From: Aeromicrobium flavum
GTDB lineage: Bacteria > Actinomycetota > Actinomycetes > Propionibacteriales > Nocardioidaceae
Direction of reading: 5' to 3'
Assembly: GCF_007992115.1 (NCBI RefSeq)
Contig: NZ_BJZQ01000012.1
Location: forward strand, 40,150 to 104,149
DNA: 64,000 nucleotides
The notes beneath the pieces were generated by a model, which was given only the letters and a program-made list of their open reading frames with translations, made no database searches and was not told where the DNA came from. This document shows positions 27,822 through 37,008 of the stretch, one piece after another; the stretch's first letter is position 1; each line of letters starts with the position of its first letter. The translations under genes and the position numbers were made by a program.

Positions 27822-29201
27822 TCACCGATCCTCCACGATCGGCAGGCGCAGGCGGAAGACGGCCCCGGAGCCCGGGGGAGACTCATCGAGCACGACCGCT
27901 CCGCCGTGCGCCTCGGCGATCGCGCTGACGATCGACAGGCCCAGGCCGAACCCGTCGTGCGACCCGGTGGTGGTGAACCGGTCGAAGATCTCGGCCCGCA
28001 GCTCGGCCGGGACGCCCGGCCCGTCGTCGGCCACCCAGAACTCGACCACTCCGCCGGCCGCGCTCGATCCGATGGTGATCGTGTCGCCGTCCTGCGTGTG
28101 CCGGACCGCGTTGTCGGCGAACTGCAGCATCGCCTGGGTGATGCGCTGACCGTCCAGGAGGGCCTCGCCCGAGGCGGCCAGGTCCGTGCGCCAGTCGCGA
28201 TCGGCCAGCGCGCGGCAGCGCGCGATGACGCCCTGGCCGAGCACCTCCAGGTCGACCGGCTCCAGCCGGACGAAGTCGGGGCGGCGCGCCTTCGCCAGCA
28301 CCAGCAGTTCGTCGACGAGCCGCGACATCCGGTCGATCTCGTCGAGCAGCAGCGCCTTGGTCTCGAGGACGTCCTCGGGGTCGCGCTCGGACATGACCTC
28401 GATGTGCCCCCGGAGCACCGTGAGGGGGGTGCGCAGCTCGTGCCCGGCGTCGTCGAGCATCCGCCGCTGGGTCGCGAACGCCGCCTCCAGTCGGTCGAGC
28501 ATCGCGTTGAACGTGATCTGCAGGTCGGTGAGGTCGTCGTGGCCGGTGACCTCCAGCCGCTCGTCCAGGGAGCCGGCGCTGATGTCGCGGGCCGTGTGGC
28601 GCAGCCGGGTCAGGGGAGCGAGCAGACGCCCGGCCAGCCAGGAGGAGGCGGCGACGACGATGACGAGGGACAGCAGGCCGACGAGGGCGTAGGTCGTCAG
28701 CAGGTCGGTCAGGCGCTCCTGCGCCAGCGTCCGGTTGCGGCTGACGACGAGCGCGGCCGTCTGGTCGCCCTGCCGCACCGTCAGGACGCCGACCCGGTAC
28801 CGCCGACCCCCGGACTCGAACGTGCGCATGCCGCCGGTGGTCCGCAGGTCCCGCACGAGTGCCGTGAACCGCGGTGAGTCGAGCAGGTTCCGGTCGGAGT
28901 TGCCGATGTACTGCGGGCTGCCCGTTGCGGGGAACGCCCACACGACCTCGCCGTTGTCGGGCAGCGTGCGGGCCAGGAACGCCTCGAGCCGGGCGTCGGC
29001 GCCGATCTGCTCGTCCGCTCCGAAGGACGCCCGGAACTCGGCGAACTCCTGGGTGATCGCGGCGTCGATGCCCTGGTCGATGCGGCGCGACTCGACGACC
29101 CACATCGTGATCCCTGCGGCGAGCAGGGTCGCACCCACCAGCGCGGCGATGGCGACGATCAGTCGGCTGCGGACCGAGAAGCTGCCCCAGCGACGCCTCA
29201 C
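27822..29201 (-). CDS. Sensor histidine kinase (EnvZ/MprB-like)
   Basis: 459 residues from GTG 29199-29201. There are two membrane helices (about 14-34 and 170-190) around an extracellular sensor domain of about 135 residues, then a HAMP linker. The phosphorylated His is in D-A-G-H-E-L-R-T-P-L-T. The ATPase domain has N (F-A-D-N-A-V-R-H-T), G1 (D-D-G-P-G-V) and G2 (G-L-G-L-S-I-V) boxes. This is the standard layout of actinobacterial envelope-stress kinases such as MprB. It is located 27 bases after the acidic-tailed membrane protein gene, which may be part of the sensing unit. Confidence 0.94.
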   Translation of the reverse strand: MRRRWGSFSVRSRLIVAIAALVGATLLAAGITMWVVESRRIDQGIDAAITQEFAEFRASFGADEQIGADARLEAFLARTLPDNGEVVWAFPATGSPQYIGNSDRNLLDSPRFTALVRDLRTTGGMRTFESGGRRYRVGVLTVRQGDQTAALVVSRNRTLAQERLTDLLTTYALVGLLSLVIVVAASSWLAGRLLAPLTRLRHTARDISAGSLDERLEVTGHDDLTDLQITFNAMLDRLEAAFATQRRMLDDAGHELRTPLTVLRGHIEVMSERDPEDVLETKALLLDEIDRMSRLVDELLVLAKARRPDFVRLEPVDLEVLGQGVIARCRALADRDWRTDLAASGEALLDGQRITQAMLQFADNAVRHTQDGDTITIGSSAAGGVVEFWVADDGPGVPAELRAEIFDRFTTTGSHDGFGLGLSIVSAIAEAHGGAVVLDESPPGSGAVFRLRLPIVEDR

Positions 29202-29228
29202 CGTCGTCCGGTCCGTCGTGGGCAGTGG

Positions 29229-29585
29229 TCAGTCATCGTCCGGGCCATCGTCGTCCTCGCCGACCCGTCGGTCGTCATCCTCCTCGTGGTCGTCGTCGTC
29301 CTCGTCGACCGGCCGGGGGCGCGGCTTCACCTGCGTGGGCTGGGTGGGCGCCGGGGTGGTCGGACGCGCGGTGGGCGGGGTGGTCGGCGGGGTCGCTGCG
29401 GGCGAGGCCGGGGGAGCGGTGGCGGTCGGGCCGCCCGACCGGGTCAGCCCGGCGGGACTGATGACCACGGGCTCGACGGTTCCGTCCGAGCCGTCGGCGG
29501 GCAGGAGCCGGTCGACCAGGAGGCCACCCAGCACGAGCACGAGCGCTGCGACGACCGCGATCGTGAGCAGGGGACGGGGGCGCAT
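29229..29585 (-). CDS. Single-pass membrane protein with Pro/Thr stalk and poly-acidic tail
   Basis: 118 residues from ATG 29583-29585 (the frame runs on upstream, but into the Lrp gene). The N-terminus R-P-R-P then a hydrophobic helix (about 6-27) predicts N-in, C-out topology. A Pro/Thr/Ala-rich stalk (about 45-85) ends in a tail made mostly of Asp and Glu (about 90-118: E-D-D-D-D-H-E-E-D-D-D and more). No family is recognised. It sits between an Lrp regulator and a two-component pair on the same strand. The tail could bind cations or the basic secreted protein encoded at 25878-26300. Confidence 0.7.
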   Translation of the reverse strand: MRPRPLLTIAVVAALVLVLGGLLVDRLLPADGSDGTVEPVVISPAGLTRSGGPTATAPPASPAATPPTTPPTARPTTPAPTQPTQVKPRPRPVDEDDDDHEEDDDRRVGEDDDGPDDD

Positions 29586-29589
29586 GCCC

Positions 29590-30129
29590 TCATTCTCCCT
29601 GCTGGGAGGCCGATCCGGATGAGCGGTCGATGAGAGTTCGGCGGAAGGCGGGCGCACGCGGCGGTGGGTCGGCGGCGCCCTTGTGCAACATCGGCAGCAC
29701 CCGCGTCGGCACGAGCTCGGAAAGCACGATCACGCTGCTGGTGCGCGCGACCGACCCCGAGCGGCTGATGTGCAGCAGCGTGTCCTTGAGGTCCTCGTGC
29801 GAGGTGGCGGCGATCTTGCAGACGATGTCGGCGTCGCCGCTGGTGATGAAGGCCTCGAGCACGTTCGGCAGGGAGTCGAGCTCGGCGGTGACGGCGTCGA
29901 TGGAGCCCTGCACGATCTGCAGCGTGACGAACGCCTGCACCGGGTGGCCCGCGGCGGCGAGGTTGATGTCGGGGGCGTAGCCGGTGACGACGCCCGACTC
30001 CTCGAGCTTGCGCAGCCGCGACTGGACCGTCGCGCGAGCCACCCCCAGCAGGCGCGACAGCTCCAGGTCTCCGACGCGGGGATGGGTGTGCATCGCCTCG
30101 ATGAGCGCGACGTCGAGTCGGTCCAACAT
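29590..30129 (-). CDS. Lrp/AsnC-family transcriptional regulator
   Basis: 179 residues. The N-terminal helix-turn-helix (R-V-G-D-L-E-L-S-R-L-L-G-V-A-R-A-T-V-Q-S-R) is followed by a RAM ligand-binding domain (F-I-T-S-G-D-A-D-I-V-C-K near 100). A C-terminal Arg/Pro extension of about 30 residues is unusual. It is divergent from hpd, so control of tyrosine catabolism in response to an amino acid is likely. Its promoter is leaderless in type (TAGGCT six bases before ATG). Confidence 0.93.
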   Translation of the reverse strand: MLDRLDVALIEAMHTHPRVGDLELSRLLGVARATVQSRLRKLEESGVVTGYAPDINLAAAGHPVQAFVTLQIVQGSIDAVTAELDSLPNVLEAFITSGDADIVCKIAATSHEDLKDTLLHISRSGSVARTSSVIVLSELVPTRVLPMLHKGAADPPPRAPAFRRTLIDRSSGSASQQGE

Positions 30130-30135
30130 GCACCG

Positions 30136-30141
30136 AGCCTA
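30136..30141 (-). promoter_or_regulatory. -10 hexamer for the Lrp-family gene
   Basis: TAGGCT on the minus strand, six bases before ATG. It lies in the 118-base divergent region shared with hpd, whose own candidate -10 is TACCCT at 30185-30190. Confidence 0.55.
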
Positions 30142-30142
30142 G

Positions 30143-31447
<1,305 letters not shown>

Positions 31448-31462
31448 GTCCGGGAGGCCCTG

Positions 31463-32641
31463 ATGGCCCACTACCGCAGCATGGGGCGGGTCCCGCCGAA
31501 GCGGCACACCCAGCACCGGGCGGCCGACGGGTCGCTCTACCGCGAGGAGCTGATGGGCGAGGAGGGCTTCAGCTCGGACTCGTCGCTGCTCTACCACGTG
31601 GGCGTGCCCTCGGCGATCGTCGAGGCGCGCACCTGGCAGCTGCCCGATCGGGCCACGACCCCCAACGAGCCGCTGCTGCCGCGGCACCTGAGGCTGCACG
31701 ACCTCTTCGACGACGCCGACCGCGACCTCGTCACCGGGCGTCGGCTCGTGCTCGGCAACGCCGACGTGCGCCTCTCGTACGTGGTGGGCGCCCGCCCGTC
31801 GCCGCTCTACCGCAACGCCACCGGCGACGAGTGCGTGTTCATCGAGGCCGGCCGCGGTGTCCTCGAGACGGTCTTCGGGCACCTCCCGTTCGGCCCGGGG
31901 GACTACCTGGTGGTCCCGCGCGCCACGACGCACCGGTGGGTCCCGCAGGGCGACGTCCGGGCGTACTGCATCGAGGCGAACAGCCACATCGGGCCGCCGA
32001 AGCGCTATCTCTCGCGCTTCGGCCAGCTGCTCGAGCACGCGCCGTACTGCGAGCGTGACCTGCGCGGGCCCGGTGAGCCCGAGGTGCGCGACGAGACCGA
32101 CGTCGAGGTGCTCGTGCTGCACCGCGGCTCCGGCCCGTCGGGCCTGGCCGGGTCCGTCCACGTCGTGCCGCGGCACCCGTTCGACGTCGTCGGCTGGGAC
32201 GGCTGCCTCTACCCGTACGCGTTCAACGTCGCCGACTTCGAGCCGATCACGGGGCGTGTGCACCAGCCGCCCCCGGTGCACCAGGTGTTCGAGGGCACCA
32301 ACTTCGTCGTCTGCAACTTCGTGCCGCGCAAGGTCGACTACCACCCGCTGGCGATCCCGGTGCCGTACTACCACTCGAACGTCGACTCCGACGAGATCAT
32401 GTTCTACGTCGACGGCGACTACGAGGCGCGCAAGGGATCCGGGATCGGCAAGGGCTCGGTCTCGGTGCACCCGGGCGGACACTCGCACGGACCGCAGCCG
32501 TCGGCGATCGAGGCGAGCCTGGGCGCGGAGTCGTTCGACGAGCTGGCGGTCATGGTCGACACCTTCCGGCCGCTCGAGTTGGGCGAGGGCGGCCGAGCCG
32601 TCGACGACGGGGTCTACCACCGCTCCTGGGGGCGGGCATGA
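31463..32641 (+). CDS. hmgA: Homogentisate 1,2-dioxygenase
   Basis: 392 residues, a little shorter than proteobacterial HmgA, as usual in actinobacteria. It opens the ring of homogentisate to give 4-maleylacetoacetate. The iron site is seen in Y-H-S-N-V-D-S-D-E (His and Glu, about 305-315) and H-P-G-G-H-S-H (about 340). The cupin core has E-C-V-F-I-E-A-G-R-G and P-R-A-T-T-H-R-W. The stop overlaps the next gene by four bases (ATGA). Confidence 0.96.
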   Translation: MAHYRSMGRVPPKRHTQHRAADGSLYREELMGEEGFSSDSSLLYHVGVPSAIVEARTWQLPDRATTPNEPLLPRHLRLHDLFDDADRDLVTGRRLVLGNADVRLSYVVGARPSPLYRNATGDECVFIEAGRGVLETVFGHLPFGPGDYLVVPRATTHRWVPQGDVRAYCIEANSHIGPPKRYLSRFGQLLEHAPYCERDLRGPGEPEVRDETDVEVLVLHRGSGPSGLAGSVHVVPRHPFDVVGWDGCLYPYAFNVADFEPITGRVHQPPPVHQVFEGTNFVVCNFVPRKVDYHPLAIPVPYYHSNVDSDEIMFYVDGDYEARKGSGIGKGSVSVHPGGHSHGPQPSAIEASLGAESFDELAVMVDTFRPLELGEGGRAVDDGVYHRSWGRA

Positions 32642-33327
32642 CGACGGCCTTCGCGCGGCTCTTCGACGACGCGGCCATGTTCCCGCCGGGCAACGCGCCG
32701 GTCGACGTGGCCGTGAAGGCCCACCTCGGCCGCGACAGCGACCTGGTCGGCCCCTTGGTCTGCGACCTGGCGCGGGTGCCCGCGGTCATCGCCGAGGCGA
32801 CCGAGCCGCTCGGGATCGCGGTGGTCGGCCGGGTCGAGGACGTGGTCCCGGCACTGGGCCTCGTGGCGGGGTCGCCGGTGTCGGTCGCGTCCGCCGAGAT
32901 CCTCGGACCGGTCCGTGCGCTCGCCGGCCTGCCCGTCCGGCCGGTCGCGGTGGAGATGCCGTGGGGCGACGGCCTCGGCGTCCCGGACGACGCCGTGCTC
33001 AAGCTGCGGTGCGGGGGAGACCACGTGCCGACGGTCGACGAGCTGGCCGCGGCGATCCGGCACTGCGTGGAGCACGACCAGCCGTTCAAGCTGACCGCCG
33101 GACTGCACGCCGCGATCGCACACGACGGGGCCCACGGGTTCGTCAACGTGATGGCGGCGGTCGTCGCGGCGATGCGCGGCGACGACCCCGCACCGGTGCT
33201 GACCGCGGCGGCGGACCGGCTCGACCTCGCATCGCTGGGCGAGTCGCGGCGGCTGCTCCGGTCGATCGGCACGTGCGACCTCGACGAGCCGCTCGCCGGC
33301 CTGCGCGGACTCGGGCTGATCGCATGA
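32638..33327 (+). CDS. Uncharacterised protein in the homogentisate operon
   Basis: 229 residues, soluble, Ala/Val-rich, alternating strand and helix as in a TIM barrel. The most distinctive stretch is F-K-L-T-A-G-L-H-A-A-I-A-H followed by G-A-H-G-F-V-N-V-M (about 150-180). From memory it resembles a widespread uncharacterised family with a T-A-G-L-H-H ... H-G-F-x-N signature. It overlaps hmgA upstream (ATGA) and fahA downstream (ATGA), so it is made in step with the enzymes on both sides of the maleylacetoacetate isomerisation step. No glutathione-S-transferase-like isomerase is encoded in the window. A role as the missing isomerase is an inference. Confidence 0.75.
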   Translation: MTTAFARLFDDAAMFPPGNAPVDVAVKAHLGRDSDLVGPLVCDLARVPAVIAEATEPLGIAVVGRVEDVVPALGLVAGSPVSVASAEILGPVRALAGLPVRPVAVEMPWGDGLGVPDDAVLKLRCGGDHVPTVDELAAAIRHCVEHDQPFKLTAGLHAAIAHDGAHGFVNVMAAVVAAMRGDDPAPVLTAAADRLDLASLGESRRLLRSIGTCDLDEPLAGLRGLGLIA

Positions 33328-34472
33328 CCGACTTCGACCCGGGCACCCTGCCCTACTGCAGCTTCACGGCTCCCGACGTGGACGGGCCGCGCGTGGGCGT
33401 CGGGATCGGCGAGGGCGTGCTCGACCTGACAGAGCTCGCGCCGACGCTGGTGCCGGACCACGCGCTCCTGTTCGCCGAGGGCAGCCTCGACCGGTTCCTC
33501 GCCGCGGGCCCCGACGCGTGGGCCGCGGTGCGAGCAGCCCTCCTCGAGCACGTCCGCGGCGCACCGGCGGCGAGGCCCGTGGCCGAGGTCGACCTCCGCC
33601 TGCCGTTCGCGGTGGCCGACTACGTCGACTTCTACGCCTCGCGGCACCACGCCACGAACGTCGGGCGGATCTTCCGGCCGGACGGCGATCCGCTGACGCC
33701 CAACTGGGACCACCTGCCGATCGGGTACCACGGGCGCGCGGGCACGGTCGTCGTCTCCGGCACGCCGGTGCACCGTCCGTCCGGCCAGCTGCGGTCGGCC
33801 GACGGCTCGATCGGCTTCGGCCCGAGCGCCAGGCTCGACGTCGAGGCCGAGGTCGGGTTCGTCGTGGGCGCCGGGTCGACCCTCGGCCGCCCGGTCGGGG
33901 TGGAGGCGTTCGCCGAGCACGTCTTCGGCGTCTGCGTCGTGAACGACTGGTCGGCCCGCGACATCCAGGCGTGGGAGTACGTGCCGCTCGGCCCGTTCCT
34001 GGGCAAGTCCTTCGCGACGTCCGTCTCGCCGTGGATCGTGCCCTGGGCGGCACTCGCCGACGCGCACGTGGACCCGCCGGAGCCGAAGGTCGACCTGCAG
34101 GAGTACCTGCGTCCGCCCGGCCCCGGACTCGACCTCGAGCTGACGATCGCGATCAACGGCTCGGTCGTCTCGCACCCGCCGTTCGCGACGATGGCGTGGA
34201 CGCCCGCGCAGATGCTCGCGCACCTGACGGTCAACGGGGCGTCGTTGCGGCCGGGCGACCTGTTCGCCTCCGGCACGGTCAGCGGCCCCGAGACCGGCCA
34301 GCTGGGCTCGCTGCTCGAGCTCACGTGGAACGGGACGAGACCGCTCGCCCTGGACGACGGGACCGAGCGCGGCTTCCTCGCCGACGGGGACACCGTGACC
34401 ATCTCCGCCGCGGCCCGGACCCGCGACGGCCGACTGCTGCCCCTGGGCGAGGTCGAAGGACACGTGGTCTGA
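33324..34472 (+). CDS. fahA: Fumarylacetoacetase
   Basis: 382 residues. It hydrolyses fumarylacetoacetate to fumarate and acetoacetate. An N-terminal SH3-like domain is followed by the FAH fold. The catalytic His lies in D-F-Y-A-S-R-H-H-A-T-N-V (about 110), metal ligands include the E-A-E-V-G-F motif, and V-V-N-D-W-S-A-R-D-I-Q-A-W-E is the strongest signature. ATG 33324 overlaps the preceding stop. It is followed after 21 bases by phhA. Confidence 0.96.
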   Translation: MTDFDPGTLPYCSFTAPDVDGPRVGVGIGEGVLDLTELAPTLVPDHALLFAEGSLDRFLAAGPDAWAAVRAALLEHVRGAPAARPVAEVDLRLPFAVADYVDFYASRHHATNVGRIFRPDGDPLTPNWDHLPIGYHGRAGTVVVSGTPVHRPSGQLRSADGSIGFGPSARLDVEAEVGFVVGAGSTLGRPVGVEAFAEHVFGVCVVNDWSARDIQAWEYVPLGPFLGKSFATSVSPWIVPWAALADAHVDPPEPKVDLQEYLRPPGPGLDLELTIAINGSVVSHPPFATMAWTPAQMLAHLTVNGASLRPGDLFASGTVSGPETGQLGSLLELTWNGTRPLALDDGTERGFLADGDTVTISAAARTRDGRLLPLGEVEGHVV

Positions 34473-34493
34473 CGACCACGGGGGAGGAGTGAC

Positions 34494-35378
34494 ATGTTCG
34501 AGGAAGGCCAATACTTCGCGCCCGTCGTGAAGAAGGACGACGGCAGCGTCTCGGTCGAGCTGAGCGAGGGGCACCCCGGCCTGCACGACCCGACGTACCG
34601 CGAGCGGCGCGACCGCATCGCCACCGCGGCGGCGCAGTGGACGCCCGGCGAGCCACCGCCGGTGATCGACTACACCGACGCCGAGCACGAGGTGTGGCGC
34701 GTCGTGTGTGCCGATCTCCACGAGAAGCACCGGACGTACGCGTGCCGGGAGTACCTCGACGGCAAGGAGGCGTTCGGCCTGCCCGACGATCACGTGCCGC
34801 AGCTCGCCGACCTGTCGGCGGCCCTCGCGCCGCTCACCGGATTCGCCTACCAGCCGGCGGCGGGACTCGTCCCGCTGCGCGAGTTCTACGGGGCGCTGGC
34901 CGACCGCGGGTTCTGGGCCACCCAGTACGTCCGGCACCACTCGGTGCCGCTCTACACGCCCGAGCCCGACGTCCTGCACGAGGTCGTCGGCCACGGCAAC
35001 ACGCTGGCCGACCGTCGGTTCACCGACCTCTACGAGGCGGCCGGCGCGGCGGCGCGGCGCGTCGAGTCCGACGAGGCGCTGCAGTTCGTCAGCAAGGTCT
35101 TCTGGTTCACGCTCGAGTTCGGCGTGGTCCACGAGCCCGACGGGTTGAAGGCGTACGGCGCCGGCATCCTGTCGAGCCCCGGCGAGATCGAGGAGTTCCG
35201 GCACATGACGATCCGGCCGCTGGACCTGGTCGAGATGGGCACGACGGAGTACGACATCACCCACTACCAGGAGGTGCTGTTCGCGGCGTCGTCGTTCGCG
35301 CAGGTCCAGGACGTCGTCGGCGGGTTCTGGGACACGTGCACCGACGACTCGATCGCGGCGATGAGGTCCGCTGCCTGA
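34494..35378 (+). CDS. phhA: Phenylalanine 4-monooxygenase
   Basis: 294 residues, the single-domain bacterial form. It hydroxylates Phe to Tyr with tetrahydropterin and Fe(II). The iron ligands are two His in P-D-V-L-H-E-V-V-G-H-G (about 163-168) and Glu in W-F-T-L-E-F-G-V (about 208). A ribosome binding site (ggggagga) precedes ATG 34494. Placed behind fahA it feeds phenylalanine into the same pathway. The pterin-recycling dehydratase (phhB) is not in this window. Confidence 0.95.
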   Translation: MFEEGQYFAPVVKKDDGSVSVELSEGHPGLHDPTYRERRDRIATAAAQWTPGEPPPVIDYTDAEHEVWRVVCADLHEKHRTYACREYLDGKEAFGLPDDHVPQLADLSAALAPLTGFAYQPAAGLVPLREFYGALADRGFWATQYVRHHSVPLYTPEPDVLHEVVGHGNTLADRRFTDLYEAAGAAARRVESDEALQFVSKVFWFTLEFGVVHEPDGLKAYGAGILSSPGEIEEFRHMTIRPLDLVEMGTTEYDITHYQEVLFAASSFAQVQDVVGGFWDTCTDDSIAAMRSAA

Positions 35379-35399
35379 CCCGGTCCGTGGCGCGTGTGG

Positions 35400-35405
35400 C
35401 ACAGT
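35400..35405 (+). promoter_or_regulatory. -10 hexamer for ribF
   Basis: CACAGT, six bases before GTG 35412, with no ribosome binding site in the gap. Confidence 0.4.
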
Positions 35406-35411
35406 GTCGCC

Positions 35412-36347
35412 GTGGTGATCTGGAAGGCGATGGACGGCGCTCCCGACACGTCGGTGTCCGGCCCGACGGCGGTCACGATCGGCAATTTCGACGGCGTCCA
35501 CCGGGGCCACCAGTCGCTGCTCGCGGCCACGCGGGCCGCCGCCGGCGACGGCGCGGCCACGGTCGCCATCACCTTCGACCCGCACCCGGTCGCGATCTTC
35601 GCGCCGGAGCGCGCCCCGAAGCTGCTCACGACCCTGGAGCGGCGCATCGAGCTGCTGCACCAGCACGGCGCCGATCACGTCCGCGTGCTCGACTTCACCG
35701 CCGAGATGGCGTCCTGGTCGCCCGACGAGTTCGTCCGCGCCGTGGTGCTCGACCAGTGCCACGCGCGCGCCGTCGTCGTCGGCGACGGGTTCCGGTACGG
35801 CAGTCGCGCCTCGGGCTCGATCGAGACGCTCGCCGCGTCGGGGGAGCAGCACGGGTTCACCGCGACCGAGGCCTCGCTCGCGGGCGACGGCGTCGCCTTC
35901 TCGTCCACCCGCGTGCGCGAGGCGATCGCGGCCGGGGACGTCGCTCAGGCGGCCGAGGTCCTGGGCCGACCGCACGAGGTGTCCGGCGTCGTCGTCGAGG
36001 GCGACCGGCGCGGCCGCGAGCTCGGCTTCCCGACGGCCAACGTCCCGGTCGACGAGTCGTACGCCGTCCCGCCGGACGGGGTCTACGCCGCGTGGGTCGT
36101 CCTGCCCGACGGCGCGCGCCTGCCCGCCGCCACCTCGATCGGCACCAATCCCACGTTCGAGGGCGTCACCGACCGGCGCGTCGAGTCCTACGTGATCGAC
36201 CGCGACGACCTGCACCTCTACGGCTCGCGGATCCGGGTCGAGCTCGTCGCGCGACTGCGCGAGATGGTCGCCTACGACGGCCTCGAGGCCCTGGTCGAGC
36301 AGATGCACCGGGACGTCTCGGCGGCCCGCTCCGCGCTGCTGCGTTGA
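35412..36347 (+). CDS. ribF: Bifunctional riboflavin kinase / FAD synthetase
   Basis: 311 residues from GTG 35412 (an in-frame GTG 18 bases upstream overlaps the -10 element). It phosphorylates riboflavin to FMN and adenylates FMN to FAD. The N-terminal adenylyltransferase has G-N-F-D-G-V-H-R-G-H (about 24-33) and S-S-T-R-V-R-E (about 170). The C-terminal flavokinase has G-F-P-T-A-N and G-T-N-P-T-F. The order ribF-rpsO-pnp is common in actinobacteria. Confidence 0.96.
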   Translation: MVIWKAMDGAPDTSVSGPTAVTIGNFDGVHRGHQSLLAATRAAAGDGAATVAITFDPHPVAIFAPERAPKLLTTLERRIELLHQHGADHVRVLDFTAEMASWSPDEFVRAVVLDQCHARAVVVGDGFRYGSRASGSIETLAASGEQHGFTATEASLAGDGVAFSSTRVREAIAAGDVAQAAEVLGRPHEVSGVVVEGDRRGRELGFPTANVPVDESYAVPPDGVYAAWVVLPDGARLPAATSIGTNPTFEGVTDRRVESYVIDRDDLHLYGSRIRVELVARLREMVAYDGLEALVEQMHRDVSAARSALLR

Positions 36348-36385
36348 GCGCGCGTGGCGATTAGGAGCGATCACCGGGCCGCTGA

Positions 36386-36391
36386 TACCCT
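36386..36391 (+). promoter_or_regulatory. -10 hexamer for rpsO
   Basis: TACCCT preceded by a TGA-like extended element. It leaves a leader of about 80 bases that contains GC-rich complementary segments (for example gcccggg), where S15 autoregulation could act. Confidence 0.4.
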
Positions 36392-36477
36392 GAGGGTTGC
36401 CGTAGATCGGCCACGGACCCAGAGTGCCCCGGTGAACAGGCCCGGGCGCGCCGTGCAACGGACTCCAAGGAGAACAC

Positions 36478-36768
36478 GTGTCGAAGAAGACCGCTGCCCC
36501 CACGGTGGCGAACCTGTCGAAGCAGGAGATCATTGACCAGTACGCCACGGGCGAGGGCGACACCGGATCCGCGGAGGTCCAGATCGCGCTGCTCACCGGC
36601 CGTATCTCGCACCTGACCGGTCACCTGCAGGAGCACAAGCACGACCACCACAGCCGTCGTGGCCTGCTGCTCCTGGTCGGTCGCCGTCGCCGGCTGCTGA
36701 ACTACCTGCAGAACGAGGACATCGAGCGCTACCGCTCGCTCATCGAGCGTCTCGGCCTGCGCCGCTGA
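36478..36768 (+). CDS. rpsO: 30S ribosomal protein S15
   Basis: 96 residues from GTG 36478, seven bases after the aaggaga binding site. S15 binds the central domain of 16S rRNA early in 30S assembly. [13 protein letters not shown] and [11 protein letters not shown] are the family core. The N-terminus is about seven residues longer than in E. coli (M-S-K-K-T-A-A-P). A strong terminator follows directly. Confidence 0.97.
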   Translation: MSKKTAAPTVANLSKQEIIDQYATGEGDTGSAEVQIALLTGRISHLTGHLQEHKHDHHSRRGLLLLVGRRRRLLNYLQNEDIERYRSLIERLGLRR

Positions 36769-36773
36769 CATCG

Positions 36774-36805
36774 CGGGCGGTCATCCCCTTGGGGATGGCC
36801 GCCCG
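36774..36805 (+). terminator. Terminator hairpin of rpsO
   Basis: 15-bp stem (36774-36788 with 36791-36805, one G-U pair), a two-base tt centre, starting five bases after the rpsO stop. Confidence 0.8.
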
Positions 36806-36976
36806 TTCCGCATCACCCACAACAGCACACGCAACACCCACGACGAGGTCGGCGATTGCTCGGTCCTCGGTAGTGGCCCTCGGAGCGCCACCGGCGACCG
36901 CGGGCCTCGATCGAAGACCGGCCCGGCCCGGGTCCGAACGCGGACCGCGCCGGCGCAGCCGCCTCGTCCCGAAACC

Positions 36977-36995
36977 GCAGGAGAGCATCTCCTGC
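36977..36995 (+). promoter_or_regulatory. Hairpin in the pnp leader next to the ribosome binding site
   Basis: Perfect 8-bp stem gcaggaga/tctcctgc with loop gca, ending just before agaaggga and ATG 37009. The stem contains a second aggaga that could act as a decoy binding site. Leader hairpins of pnp are processing sites for RNase III in other bacteria; that role here is inference. Confidence 0.5.
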
Positions 36996-37008
36996 AGAAG
37001 GGACTCAC

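Noticed and set aside
32550..36596. Minus-strand open frame of 1348 codons under the homogentisate operon and ribF
   Set aside because: It is antisense to five well-identified enzymes and has no motifs; typical high-GC shadow.
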